DNA from: Bacteroidota bacterium
GTDB taxonomy: Bacteria; Bacteroidota; Ignavibacteria; Ignavibacteriales; Melioribacteraceae
Assembly (NCBI GenBank): GCA_021812745.1
Contig: JAKAMS010000007.1
Coordinates: 1-19,728 of the forward strand
Direction: 5' to 3'
Length of the DNA: 19,728 nt
Below, piece by piece: positions 8,478 through 14,894 of the stretch. The position numbers and the translations under genes were made by a program. The notes under the pieces are model-generated. The model saw only the letters and a list, made by a program, of their open reading frames with translations, did not search any database and was not told the DNA's origin. How positions within the stretch are numbered: position 1 is the first letter of the stretch; each line of letters begins with the position of its first letter.

Positions 8478-9371
8478 ATGAAAAAGATTTTATTCATATT
8501 TATGATTAGTGCAACATTGTCTGCGCAATCTGCAGGCAATTCAGGCTTGGCATTCCTCAAATTTGGATTTGGCGCTCGTAACGTTGCGATGAGCGATCTT
8601 GGTGTTGTTGGAGCAAACGACTTATCAGCTTTGAATTATAATCCTTCGCTTTTGGCTGTAAATAATAAAACTCAATTATCATTTACACATAACTCACTTT
8701 TACAAGATTTGAATTCCGAAATGTTTGCCGGAAGTTTCAATGCATTTGGTCTACCTATTGCTGTTGGAGTAAACACAACAAACATTGCTGATATTGAAAT
8801 CCGCACAACACCGGGGGATGTGCAATCAAAATTTAGCGCGCATTATTTTAACGGCAGTATCTCAACAGCTTTTCATTTGCTTGAAAAAATTTATTTTGGT
8901 GTTACTTATAAATACATCTATGAAAATTTATTTTCTGATAATGCATCCGGATATGGTTTTGACTTCGGTGTAAATTATCAGAGTAATATAACCGGACTCA
9001 CATTTGGTGCTGCTGTCCGCAATTTAGGTTCTATGAATCAACTTCGCAATGAATCAACAAAACTTCCGGCGGATTTCCGTTTAGGTGCTGCCTATAATTT
9101 TTCATTACAAAACTCGAAATTGGATTTTACTGCCCTTGCCGGTTTTCAAAAATATACTTCACAAGGCGATTCACACATCCATTTAGGCGGGGAAGCGGTT
9201 TATGATAAATTGTTATCTCTACGCATTGGCTATGCAAGCGGATACGATACAAAAAATCTTTCTGCCGGATTCGGAGTTAACTTGAAAGGAATCAATCTTG
9301 ATTATGCTTACGTTCCAATAAAATATGGGCTTGGCGATTCGCACATTATCTCTATTCTGTATACATTTTAA
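8478..9371 (+). CDS. PorV/PorQ-like (FadL-type) outer-membrane barrel, second paralog
   Basis: 297 residues with a signal peptide ending near LSAQS (about 17). The family signature is FLKFGFGARNVAMSDLG (about 26-42), with LNYNPS (52-57) matching the YYNPA position of the neighbouring paralog. The remainder alternates glycine and aromatic residues in beta-strand fashion and ends LYTF, a typical barrel C-terminus. It is shorter than the first paralog by about 35 residues, lacking among others the charged insert seen there near residues 90-105. The gap to the upstream paralog is 11 nt, so it is the last gene of the lipoprotein-propeller-PorV-PorV set. Sharing only short motifs with its neighbour, it is an old duplication rather than a recent one. 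Confidence 0.84.
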   Translation: MKKILFIFMISATLSAQSAGNSGLAFLKFGFGARNVAMSDLGVVGANDLSALNYNPSLLAVNNKTQLSFTHNSLLQDLNSEMFAGSFNAFGLPIAVGVNTTNIADIEIRTTPGDVQSKFSAHYFNGSISTAFHLLEKIYFGVTYKYIYENLFSDNASGYGFDFGVNYQSNITGLTFGAAVRNLGSMNQLRNESTKLPADFRLGAAYNFSLQNSKLDFTALAGFQKYTSQGDSHIHLGGEAVYDKLLSLRIGYASGYDTKNLSAGFGVNLKGINLDYAYVPIKYGLGDSHIISILYTF

Positions 9372-9393
9372 AATATTTCTATAAAACAACAAG

Positions 9394-10884
9394 TTGAATT
9401 CAGAAATTTCTAATACTAAAAACAGTTTTAATTTCTTAATTCCGCAGAAATATTTTCTCCCCCTAATTTTAATCGCCGCCGTTTTTGTCAGGATAATTTT
9501 TTTCAATGGTCTTGTATTCTCTGATGACTCTTATTACAACTGGCTTTCATTCCAGTTTTTAGACGGATCATATAATTCCGGTTTTGCCGGCTATCCAATA
9601 TTTTTAATTAGAAAATTCTCGACGTTGTTCAATTCGCTATTCTTTGCATTGTTCGGATATAACGAAATTGTTAGCGTGCTTTTCCCATTTATTCTTTCTA
9701 TCCTAAGCGTGATTCTTGTATACAAAATTTCTGAAGAACTTATAAATCAAAAAAAAATCTCACTTATTGCTTCATTCCTCGCAGCATTCTTTCCGGTTGA
9801 TATCATATTCGCATCAATAAATTTTTCTGATCTTGAATGTGTTTTCTTTATCAATCTCGGAATTTATTTTTATATAAAAGCTGCGAGGCAAAACAACAAT
9901 ATCTATTATGTGATCGCCGGGATCTGTTTATCAGTTTCTATTTTATTCAAAGAGTATGCTTATTATTATCTCATATTATTGGCTGGATATTTTCTGTATA
10001 ATTTATTCCTAGGAAAGAAAAACAGATTCCAGTCCATGATTCCGCTTTTAATCATTTCAGTCTTTTTGTGTTTAGAGGGAATATATTATTTAATAACCGA
10101 GAATAATTTTTACTATCGTTTCTCTATATTCCGATCGAATTACATTTATTGCTATTATGATTTTTTCCCATACACTCAAGCAAATGAGAAAATCAATTTC
10201 TCTGCGTATCTAATTTCATTAGTAAAACATATCGGTAATAATATAAAATATTTGTTCGTCCGGAGACATTACCTATTTCTTCCGATCTTTGCTGTTGTTC
10301 AATCTTGCATCTTCATAAAGAAAAAAGAGCAGAGATTTCTTCTTGTATGGTTTGCGGGACTAATGGTTCTAATGCCGTTAATGACTGTTTCATTAACAAC
10401 CTACAGCCCAATAGAGTTGAGAAGGATCTGGTATATCTATCCGCTTGTAATTCCTTTCAGCATTTTGACAGCATCATTAGTCTCAAAATTACGACCAATT
10501 TATTTGAGCAGTGTGTTGTTGTTTTATTTTGCTGGTTCTGTTATAATGTCGGTCGAGTTTCAGAATTTTTTTGATATGAGAAATAAAAATCATTTTAAGC
10601 AATTCATCAAAGACAATTCTGAAAAAATAATTTATACCGATCACCATACGGCATATGGAATTCGATTCATAAACGGATTTACAAAAAATAGTAATGTGAA
10701 AATTTTTACAAATGCTGATTCGCTAAGAACAAATATGGATGAGCTGATTGTCTACAGCAGGCAAGTTATTGCGGAATTAAAAAAACAGAATTATAACTTC
10801 CCGGATTTTAATGTGCTTAGAGATGATAGATATAAATTAGTAACATCAATTGGTCAGTTCGAAGTTTATGAACGGATAAAATAA
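9394..10884 (+). CDS. GT39/ArnT-like polytopic membrane glycosyltransferase
   Basis: 496-residue GT-C type integral membrane enzyme. About ten hydrophobic helices cover residues 20-385. The first is followed by a short loop with adjacent acidic residues, FSDDSYY (42-48), which is where PMT/ArnT-type enzymes keep their catalytic Asp. A soluble C-terminal part (about 390-496) follows. These enzymes transfer a sugar from a polyprenyl-phosphate donor to protein or lipid on the periplasmic side; donor and acceptor are not readable here. The start is an unusual TTG at 9394. No in-frame ATG or GTG precedes the first helix, so TTG is the only sensible choice. It follows the second PorV-like gene by 22 nt and heads a group of polysaccharide genes. 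Confidence 0.83.
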   Translation: MNSEISNTKNSFNFLIPQKYFLPLILIAAVFVRIIFFNGLVFSDDSYYNWLSFQFLDGSYNSGFAGYPIFLIRKFSTLFNSLFFALFGYNEIVSVLFPFILSILSVILVYKISEELINQKKISLIASFLAAFFPVDIIFASINFSDLECVFFINLGIYFYIKAARQNNNIYYVIAGICLSVSILFKEYAYYYLILLAGYFLYNLFLGKKNRFQSMIPLLIISVFLCLEGIYYLITENNFYYRFSIFRSNYIYCYYDFFPYTQANEKINFSAYLISLVKHIGNNIKYLFVRRHYLFLPIFAVVQSCIFIKKKEQRFLLVWFAGLMVLMPLMTVSLTTYSPIELRRIWYIYPLVIPFSILTASLVSKLRPIYLSSVLLFYFAGSVIMSVEFQNFFDMRNKNHFKQFIKDNSEKIIYTDHHTAYGIRFINGFTKNSNVKIFTNADSLRTNMDELIVYSRQVIAELKKQNYNFPDFNVLRDDRYKLVTSIGQFEVYERIK

Positions 10885-10919
10885 ATTATCAATTAGCGAA
10901 TTATTAGAACCAAATAAAT

Positions 10920-10927
10920 TATTTTTG
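10920..10927 (+). promoter_or_regulatory. Candidate Bacteroidota -7 element (TATTTTTG) for the FemAB-GT4-GT9 genes
   Basis: TATTTTTG matches the Bacteroidota -7 consensus TAnnTTTG and lies 32 nt before the ATG at 10960, a reasonable leader length. No clear TTG-type -33 element is present at 17-23 nt upstream. In DNA this AT-rich a chance match is possible. Confidence 0.35.
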
Positions 10928-10959
10928 TCATGCAATAATCTAAACAGTGGATTCTTATA

Positions 10960-11919
10960 ATGGACATTATCAAATATTCGGAAGAATGGAAAGAAAGATG
11001 GGATGAGTTTGTTCTTAATTCTAACAATGGGACTATGTTTCATCTACAAAAATTCTTTGATTACCACACACCCGGTAAATTTAGATTTGATCACTTAATT
11101 TTTTTGAAAAAGAATAAAATTGTTGCGCTGCTGCCGGGAAGATTATTGGACGGACATTATGAATCGCCGATTGGTGCCAGTTATGGCTCGATTGTAACGA
11201 ATGATGTAAAATTTGCTGAAGCTTTGGAAATTGTTTCTGCGTTGCTGGATTACGGAAGAAGCAATGGTATAAAAGAATTTGAATTGACTCCGGCGCCGAT
11301 GATTTATGAAACATATCAAAACCAAAATATGGAATTTGCAATGCGGTGGCTGGGCTTTGAGTATAAACTTCACTACATATCGAGCGGTATTAAGTTAAAT
11401 AAAGGCGATGATTATTTACTCCGATTTACTCCGACAACAAGAAGAAACGTCCGCAAAACATTTCATATTTCCGAAATGCGAATCGAAATAAATGAACGCT
11501 ATGATGAATTTTATCCTATACTTGTTGAGAATAAAGCAAGGCATGATGCAAAACCTACTCATTCGTATGAAGATTTATTGCGTCTGAAACAATTACTCCC
11601 GGATAATCTAAAATTATTTATGGTATATCTTGGCGATAAACCAATCGGCGGATCGCTAATGTTCTTTGCGAATAAAAATGTTGCTCTCTGTTTTTATAAT
11701 ATGATGCTTTATGAATATGCGGAATACAAACCTATGCACCGGATAATGTACGAAGTAGTTAACGATGCTACTGAGCATGGTTATTCTTATGTTGATATCG
11801 GAGTATCACAGGATACAAAAGCAGAGAATCCTATGACTCCCAGCATGAGCTTGATTGAATTTAAGGAACAGTTTGACGCTAAAACTATAATGAGAAACAC
11901 ATTCACAATTAAATTATGA
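10960..11919 (+). CDS. FemAB/GNAT-fold acyltransferase-like protein
   Basis: 319 residues, soluble. Two tandem GNAT-like halves are suggested. The first carries LFxxHY-type strands up to about residue 150. The second (about 150-319) has the helix TPTTRRNVRKTF (about 152-163) and the strand GDKPIGGSLMFF (about 224-235), the typical core of the 'acetyltransferase 6' (FemAB-related) family. Members add amino acids to peptidoglycan stems or acyl groups to surface sugars. Here it lies between a GT39-like and a GT4 gene, so modification of a lipid-linked or surface glycan is the likelier role; this is inference. It is separated from the GT39 gene by 75 nt with a promoter-like element and from the GT4 gene by 13 nt, so it may start its own transcript. 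Confidence 0.72.
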   Translation: MDIIKYSEEWKERWDEFVLNSNNGTMFHLQKFFDYHTPGKFRFDHLIFLKKNKIVALLPGRLLDGHYESPIGASYGSIVTNDVKFAEALEIVSALLDYGRSNGIKEFELTPAPMIYETYQNQNMEFAMRWLGFEYKLHYISSGIKLNKGDDYLLRFTPTTRRNVRKTFHISEMRIEINERYDEFYPILVENKARHDAKPTHSYEDLLRLKQLLPDNLKLFMVYLGDKPIGGSLMFFANKNVALCFYNMMLYEYAEYKPMHRIMYEVVNDATEHGYSYVDIGVSQDTKAENPMTPSMSLIEFKEQFDAKTIMRNTFTIKL

Positions 11920-11932
11920 TTGTTGCGAACTT

Positions 11933-13060
11933 ATGAGCAGCCCCCAAAAAGTATGTATTGTATTTCTAGGTAACGCTCAACACGATTCCCGTATTACAAA
12001 TCTTACCAATTCGCTCAAAGAAGACGGTTGCAAAGTCTCAATAATTTCTTTCGATTGGTTTATCTCATCCGAGAATTTTGCCAACGATGAATTAAAGATT
12101 TTCAAGCTTACCAAGGGGAAGTTCAGCTTAATATTTTATCTACACTTTGCTTTGGTATTGATCCGCGAGTTATTCAAAACAAAAGCAGATCTTTACTTTG
12201 CAGAAGATTTATACACACTACCGTTTGTTGCCACAATCGCCAAACTGAAAAGGGCAAAAGTTTATTACAACAGCCGTGAACTATATGCATTTCTTGGAGG
12301 TTTGAGACATCGTCCGTTTTTACAATCGGTTGTTAAAAGCGTTGAAAAATTTTTCATAACCAAAGTTGATTTAGTCTTAACCACTGGCGAGATGGATTCC
12401 GAATTCATCGAAAAATTTTATGGAATTAAGAATACGCTTGTGATTAGAAATATTCCGCTTTTGCAAACGCCGTCTGCCAAAATTGATTTTAGAAAACTTT
12501 ATGGTATTGCGGATGATAAACTGATTTTGCTGTACCAAGGCGTTCTGCTGGAAGGACGCGGGGTGCCAATTATAATGCGCACAATGGCTGAACTTACCAA
12601 TACAGTTTTAGTAATTCTTGGTGACGGTGAACAAAAAAATAACTTTCAAAAATTATCCGAGCAATTAAATATCTCCGAAAGAGTTTTTTATGCCGGGACG
12701 ATCGGTCAGAGAGAACTAATCAATTATACTGCCGGCGGAGATGTAGGACTTTCATTAATTGAAAACATAAGTATAAGTTATTACCATGCGCTTCCGAATA
12801 AATTTTTCGAATATATTATGGCTGGACTTCCGGTACTGTGCAGTGATTTGCCGCAGATGAAAAAGATTGTTGAAGAATTTCAAGTTGGTGAAAGCTTAAA
12901 CGCAGAAGATGAAAATAATATTGTCCTAACTTTGAAACGATGGTGCGAAAGTCCGGAGCTTTTAAAATCATATAGAAATAATTGTCTTCTTGCCTCGCAA
13001 AAATTGAATTGGCAAGAAGAATACAAAAAATCTAGAAAAAGATTGCTGGATTTAGATTGA
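11933..13060 (+). CDS. Family 4 glycosyltransferase (GT-B, retaining)
   Basis: 375 residues, soluble or peripheral. The N-terminal Rossmann half begins KVCIVFLGNAQHDSRI (6-21). The donor-binding C-terminal half begins KLILLYQGVLLEGRGV (about 196-211) and continues VLVILGDG (225-232), VFYAGTI and ALPNKFFEYIMAGLPVLCSD (286-305). In that last segment Glu293 sits where the second Glu of the GT4 EX7E motif is found. This is the classic GT4 order, so a nucleotide-sugar-dependent retaining transferase for a surface polysaccharide or lipopolysaccharide core is likely. Its TGA overlaps the ATG of the following GT9 gene by one base (TGATG). Confidence 0.88.
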   Translation: MSSPQKVCIVFLGNAQHDSRITNLTNSLKEDGCKVSIISFDWFISSENFANDELKIFKLTKGKFSLIFYLHFALVLIRELFKTKADLYFAEDLYTLPFVATIAKLKRAKVYYNSRELYAFLGGLRHRPFLQSVVKSVEKFFITKVDLVLTTGEMDSEFIEKFYGIKNTLVIRNIPLLQTPSAKIDFRKLYGIADDKLILLYQGVLLEGRGVPIIMRTMAELTNTVLVILGDGEQKNNFQKLSEQLNISERVFYAGTIGQRELINYTAGGDVGLSLIENISISYYHALPNKFFEYIMAGLPVLCSDLPQMKKIVEEFQVGESLNAEDENNIVLTLKRWCESPELLKSYRNNCLLASQKLNWQEEYKKSRKRLLDLD

Positions 13061-14070
13061 TGCCGAAGCAGAAAAGAATATTAATCGTCAGACCCGATAG
13101 AATAGGCGATGTAGTGCTATCAACCCCGCTTCCGCGCGAAATCAAAAAAAAATATCCGGATAGTTTTGTAGCGCTACTTCTTCGCAAGTACACGCAAGAT
13201 ATCTATTTGAACAATCCGAACGTTGATAAAATTATTTTGATTGATGATGAAGATTCGTCAAAGTCATTCTTCAACAAAGTTCGTGAAATAAAAAATTACA
13301 AATTCACTCATTCATTAACACTTTTACCGACTGAAAGGTTGAACTACATTCTTTTCTTTGCCGGTATTCCGTTCCGTGTGGGTGTGGGGCATAAGTTTTA
13401 TCAATTTCTAACTTTTACGCGGTATGTAGACCGTAAAAAATACATTCCGCTGCGTCACGAAGCTGATTATTGTATGGATCTTGCTAGGAAGATTGGAGTA
13501 GAGTCCAATAATCTTGACTCAGAAATATTTTTAACCGAAGAAGAAAGGCAAAAAGTTATCCAAACGAGAATGGAGAATCTGAGAGGGAAAAAATATTTGA
13601 TCGGGGTCCATTCTACCAGCGGCAACTCTTCTCCTAACCTGGTTCCGGAGGAATACAAAAAATTAATTCTTAAGCTGAAGACGCTTGAAAATATTAGTGT
13701 TGTTGTTACAGACAATAAAATTCCGCCGGAAATAGAAGGATTGGAAGGTGTTCTCTATCCTAATGTTGGAATACCGTTGAGGGAATCGTTTATTAATTTT
13801 GCTTCGCTTGATCTATTGGTTTCCGCAAGCACCGGTCCAATGCATGAAGCAGCAGCGTTAAAAGTGAAAACTCTTTCAATGTTTTGTCCTCTTACTGCTT
13901 GTTCGCCAAAACTATGGGGACCTCAGGGCAATCAAAGTAAAATAGTTCTGCCTTCAGAAAATTATTGCCAAACTGTTTGCCCGGGTGATCCAAAGAAATG
14001 CAATTTTATTGGTGAGGGTGGAATAAATTCTGAGAAAGTTTTAGAAGAGCTGAAAAAATTTCTATATTAG
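13060..14070 (+). CDS. Family 9 glycosyltransferase, heptosyltransferase-like
   Basis: 336 residues from the ATG at 13060. An in-frame TTG three bases upstream is less likely because the ATG forms a TGATG overlap with the preceding stop. The N-terminus ILIVRPDRIGDVVLSTPLPR (about 7-26) is the hallmark of the GT9 ADP-heptose:LPS heptosyltransferases. The C-terminal half has the matching SASTGPMHEAAAL (about 253-265), where GT9 enzymes bind the donor. A late cysteine cluster (YCQTVCPGDPKKCNF) follows, a feature common in GT9 proteins of this kind. It is the last gene of the surface-glycan group and ends 13 nt before the SRP RNA gene. The acceptor is unknown. Confidence 0.87.
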   Translation: MPKQKRILIVRPDRIGDVVLSTPLPREIKKKYPDSFVALLLRKYTQDIYLNNPNVDKIILIDDEDSSKSFFNKVREIKNYKFTHSLTLLPTERLNYILFFAGIPFRVGVGHKFYQFLTFTRYVDRKKYIPLRHEADYCMDLARKIGVESNNLDSEIFLTEEERQKVIQTRMENLRGKKYLIGVHSTSGNSSPNLVPEEYKKLILKLKTLENISVVVTDNKIPPEIEGLEGVLYPNVGIPLRESFINFASLDLLVSASTGPMHEAAALKVKTLSMFCPLTACSPKLWGPQGNQSKIVLPSENYCQTVCPGDPKKCNFIGEGGINSEKVLEELKKFLY

Positions 14071-14083
14071 CACCCCGATTTTT

Positions 14084-14175
14084 GCCAGGCACTTACCGGC
14101 AAGTTTTTACCCAATCCCGCCAGGTCCGGAAGGAAGCAACGGTTAGTATTTAACTTGGGTGGCTGAGTGCTTGGC
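14084..14175 (+). ncRNA. ffs: Signal recognition particle RNA, small bacterial type (complete copy)
   Basis: About 92-nt 4.5S-type SRP RNA, which scaffolds Ffh for co-translational targeting to FtsY and SecYEG. The conserved domain IV hairpin holds CAGGTCCGGAAGGAAGCA (14121-14138): a GGAA tetraloop on a short stem, then the symmetric internal loop bound by the Ffh M domain. CCG/CGG and ACCCAA/TTGGGT stems extend it. The ends close a 12-bp terminal helix: 14084-14095 pairs with 14164-14175, including a G-T pair at 14088/14171 and at 14094/14165. A T6 run follows after one A (14177-14182), so the terminal helix doubles as a terminator. TATATTAG at 14063-14070 is a one-mismatch -7 element of uncertain value. 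It lacks the Alu-like domain of the long Gram-positive type. Confidence 0.93.
14096..14175 (+). repeat. Left copy of an 80-nt direct repeat (inside ffs)
   Basis: The sequence from CCGGCAAG to TGCTTGGC is repeated at 14812-14891 with a single difference (G14165 against A14881), so 79/80 positions agree. Homology begins at the first base after the 5' strand of the SRP terminal helix (14084-14095). It ends at the last paired base; beyond it only T-rich tracts remain. The repeat thus equals the SRP RNA minus its first 12 nt. Confidence 0.95.
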
Positions 14176-14253
14176 ATTTTTTATTAACTTTCTTTTAAAC
14201 TATAGTTATTATAAATCATCAATATGTTATTTTCATAAATATGATGAATGTGT

Positions 14254-14261
14254 TATCTTTG
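14254..14261 (+). promoter_or_regulatory. hicBA promoter -7 element (TATCTTTG) with adjacent TCATCA/TGATGA dyad
   Basis: TATCTTTG is an exact match to the Bacteroidota -7 consensus TAnnTTTG, 30 nt before the hicB ATG at 14291. This places transcription start around 14267 and supports 14291 over longer upstream frames. Just upstream, TCATCA (14216-14221) and TGATGA (14242-14247) form an inverted repeat with a 20-nt spacer covering the -33 region, a plausible autoregulatory operator. The arms are short and the region is AT-rich, so the operator part is weak. Confidence 0.5.
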
Positions 14262-14290
14262 TGCAAACAGAAGAAGTGAAGGTAAAAGAT

Positions 14291-14545
14291 ATGAAAAGAT
14301 CAAAAGCGATTATGGCGTCTATTGAGATAGAAAAAAATGATGATGGTTTTCTTGCTAGAATTCCGGGTATCCAAGGCGCTTTCGCAGAAGGTGATACAGT
14401 AGATGAAGCTGTTTTTAATTGTATAGATGTTGCTAAAATGATCTTTGCATATCGAAAGGAAAGAAATGAATCGCTCGGTTTTAATGAATTTGATTTAGTG
14501 AAAAATGTTAGAATGACTTTTGCCTTTCCTATTGGAATATTATAA
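14291..14545 (+). CDS. hicB: HicB-type antitoxin
   Basis: 84 residues from the ATG at 14291, which has an upstream GAAGG and sits 30 nt after a promoter match. The frame stays open back to 14159, but that would run through the SRP RNA terminator. An ATG at 14312 is a shorter alternative. The chain shows the HicB partial RNase H-like fold signature DGFLARIPGIQGAFAEGDTV (18-37) followed by DEAVFNCIDVAKMI, in which the GDT and EA positions are characteristic. HicB neutralises HicA by direct binding. Many HicB proteins add a C-terminal HTH or ribbon-helix-helix domain; none is obvious in this short chain, so DNA binding is uncertain. Its TAA overlaps the hicA ATG by one base (TAATG), which couples toxin synthesis to antitoxin synthesis. 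Confidence 0.88.
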   Translation: MKRSKAIMASIEIEKNDDGFLARIPGIQGAFAEGDTVDEAVFNCIDVAKMIFAYRKERNESLGFNEFDLVKNVRMTFAFPIGIL

Positions 14546-14772
14546 TGGCCAGGTTAACTGAGCTTTCTTATCAAGATCTTGTTAGGCGGTTAAAGAAATT
14601 AGAATTTAGATTTTACAGACAAGGTAAAGGTTCTCATGAATTATGGGTTAGAGACGTTGATGGAAAAGTAATACCAGTTCCTCATCATAAAGGGAAAAGC
14701 ATAAGAAAAGGAACTGTGAAAGCTATAATAAATGAGATTGGTGTTTCTGTTGATGAATTTATGAGATATTGA
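14545..14772 (+). CDS. hicA: HicA-type mRNA interferase toxin
   Basis: 75 residues, the usual size for HicA (YcfA family, dsRBD-like fold). The catalytic histidine is His31 in GKGSHELW (27-34). The second signature VIPVPHHKGKSIRKGTVKAI (42-61) matches the family pattern P-x-H-x-G-K-x-(I/L)-x-x-G-T. HicA cleaves mRNA during stress and is held inactive by HicB. All conserved residues are present, so the toxin looks functional. It starts within the hicB stop (TAATG). Its own stop lies 39 nt before the truncated ffs copy, with no terminator between them, so its transcript should run into that copy. Confidence 0.92.
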   Translation: MARLTELSYQDLVRRLKKLEFRFYRQGKGSHELWVRDVDGKVIPVPHHKGKSIRKGTVKAIINEIGVSVDEFMRY

Positions 14773-14811
14773 ATTTAATTTTATTTCCTTCCTAAGTTTG
14801 ATAGTTATTGT

Positions 14812-14891
14812 CCGGCAAGTTTTTACCCAATCCCGCCAGGTCCGGAAGGAAGCAACGGTTAGTATTTAACTTGGGTGGCTAAGTGCTTGGC
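14812..14891 (+). pseudogene. 5'-truncated SRP RNA copy (retains domain IV)
   Basis: 79/80 identical to the 3' 80 nt of the complete ffs. The Ffh-binding apical hairpin, symmetric loop and ACCCAA/TTGGGT stem are intact. The 5' strand of the terminal helix is absent: the bases before 14812 (ATAGTTATTGT) cannot pair with AAGTGCTTGGC at 14881-14891. It should not form a normal closed SRP RNA and has no promoter of its own that I can see. A T5 run (14892-14896) follows and overlaps the uvrC stop codon on the other strand. It may be a dead remnant, or it may act as the 3' UTR and terminator of hicBA. Confidence 0.85.
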
Positions 14892-14894
14892 TTT

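Larger units (their letters stand above)
14096..14811 (+). mobile_element. Putative 716-bp hicBA cassette bounded by ffs-derived repeats
   Basis: One repeat copy plus 636 bp of unique DNA (hicB, hicA and AT-rich flanks). Removing 716 bp between the repeats would restore a single ffs joined directly to the region next to uvrC. The pattern, a complete RNA gene at one end and a 3' fragment at the other, is that of integration into an RNA gene. However, no integrase, transposase or inverted repeats are present. It could be a remnant of a larger element, a trans-mobilised minimal cassette, or a plain segmental duplication that brought hicBA in. Confidence 0.5.

Noticed and set aside
14159..14290. 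N-terminal extension of HicB (44 more residues) from an open frame starting inside the SRP RNA.
   Set aside because: It would start within the SRP terminal helix and translate its T-run terminator. The promoter at 14254 and the HicB fold both fit the start at 14291.
14084..14891. CRISPR-like or integron-like array reading of the repeated sequence.
   Set aside because: There are only two copies, 716 nt apart, and the repeat is clearly SRP RNA sequence; no integron attC fold or cas genes are present.
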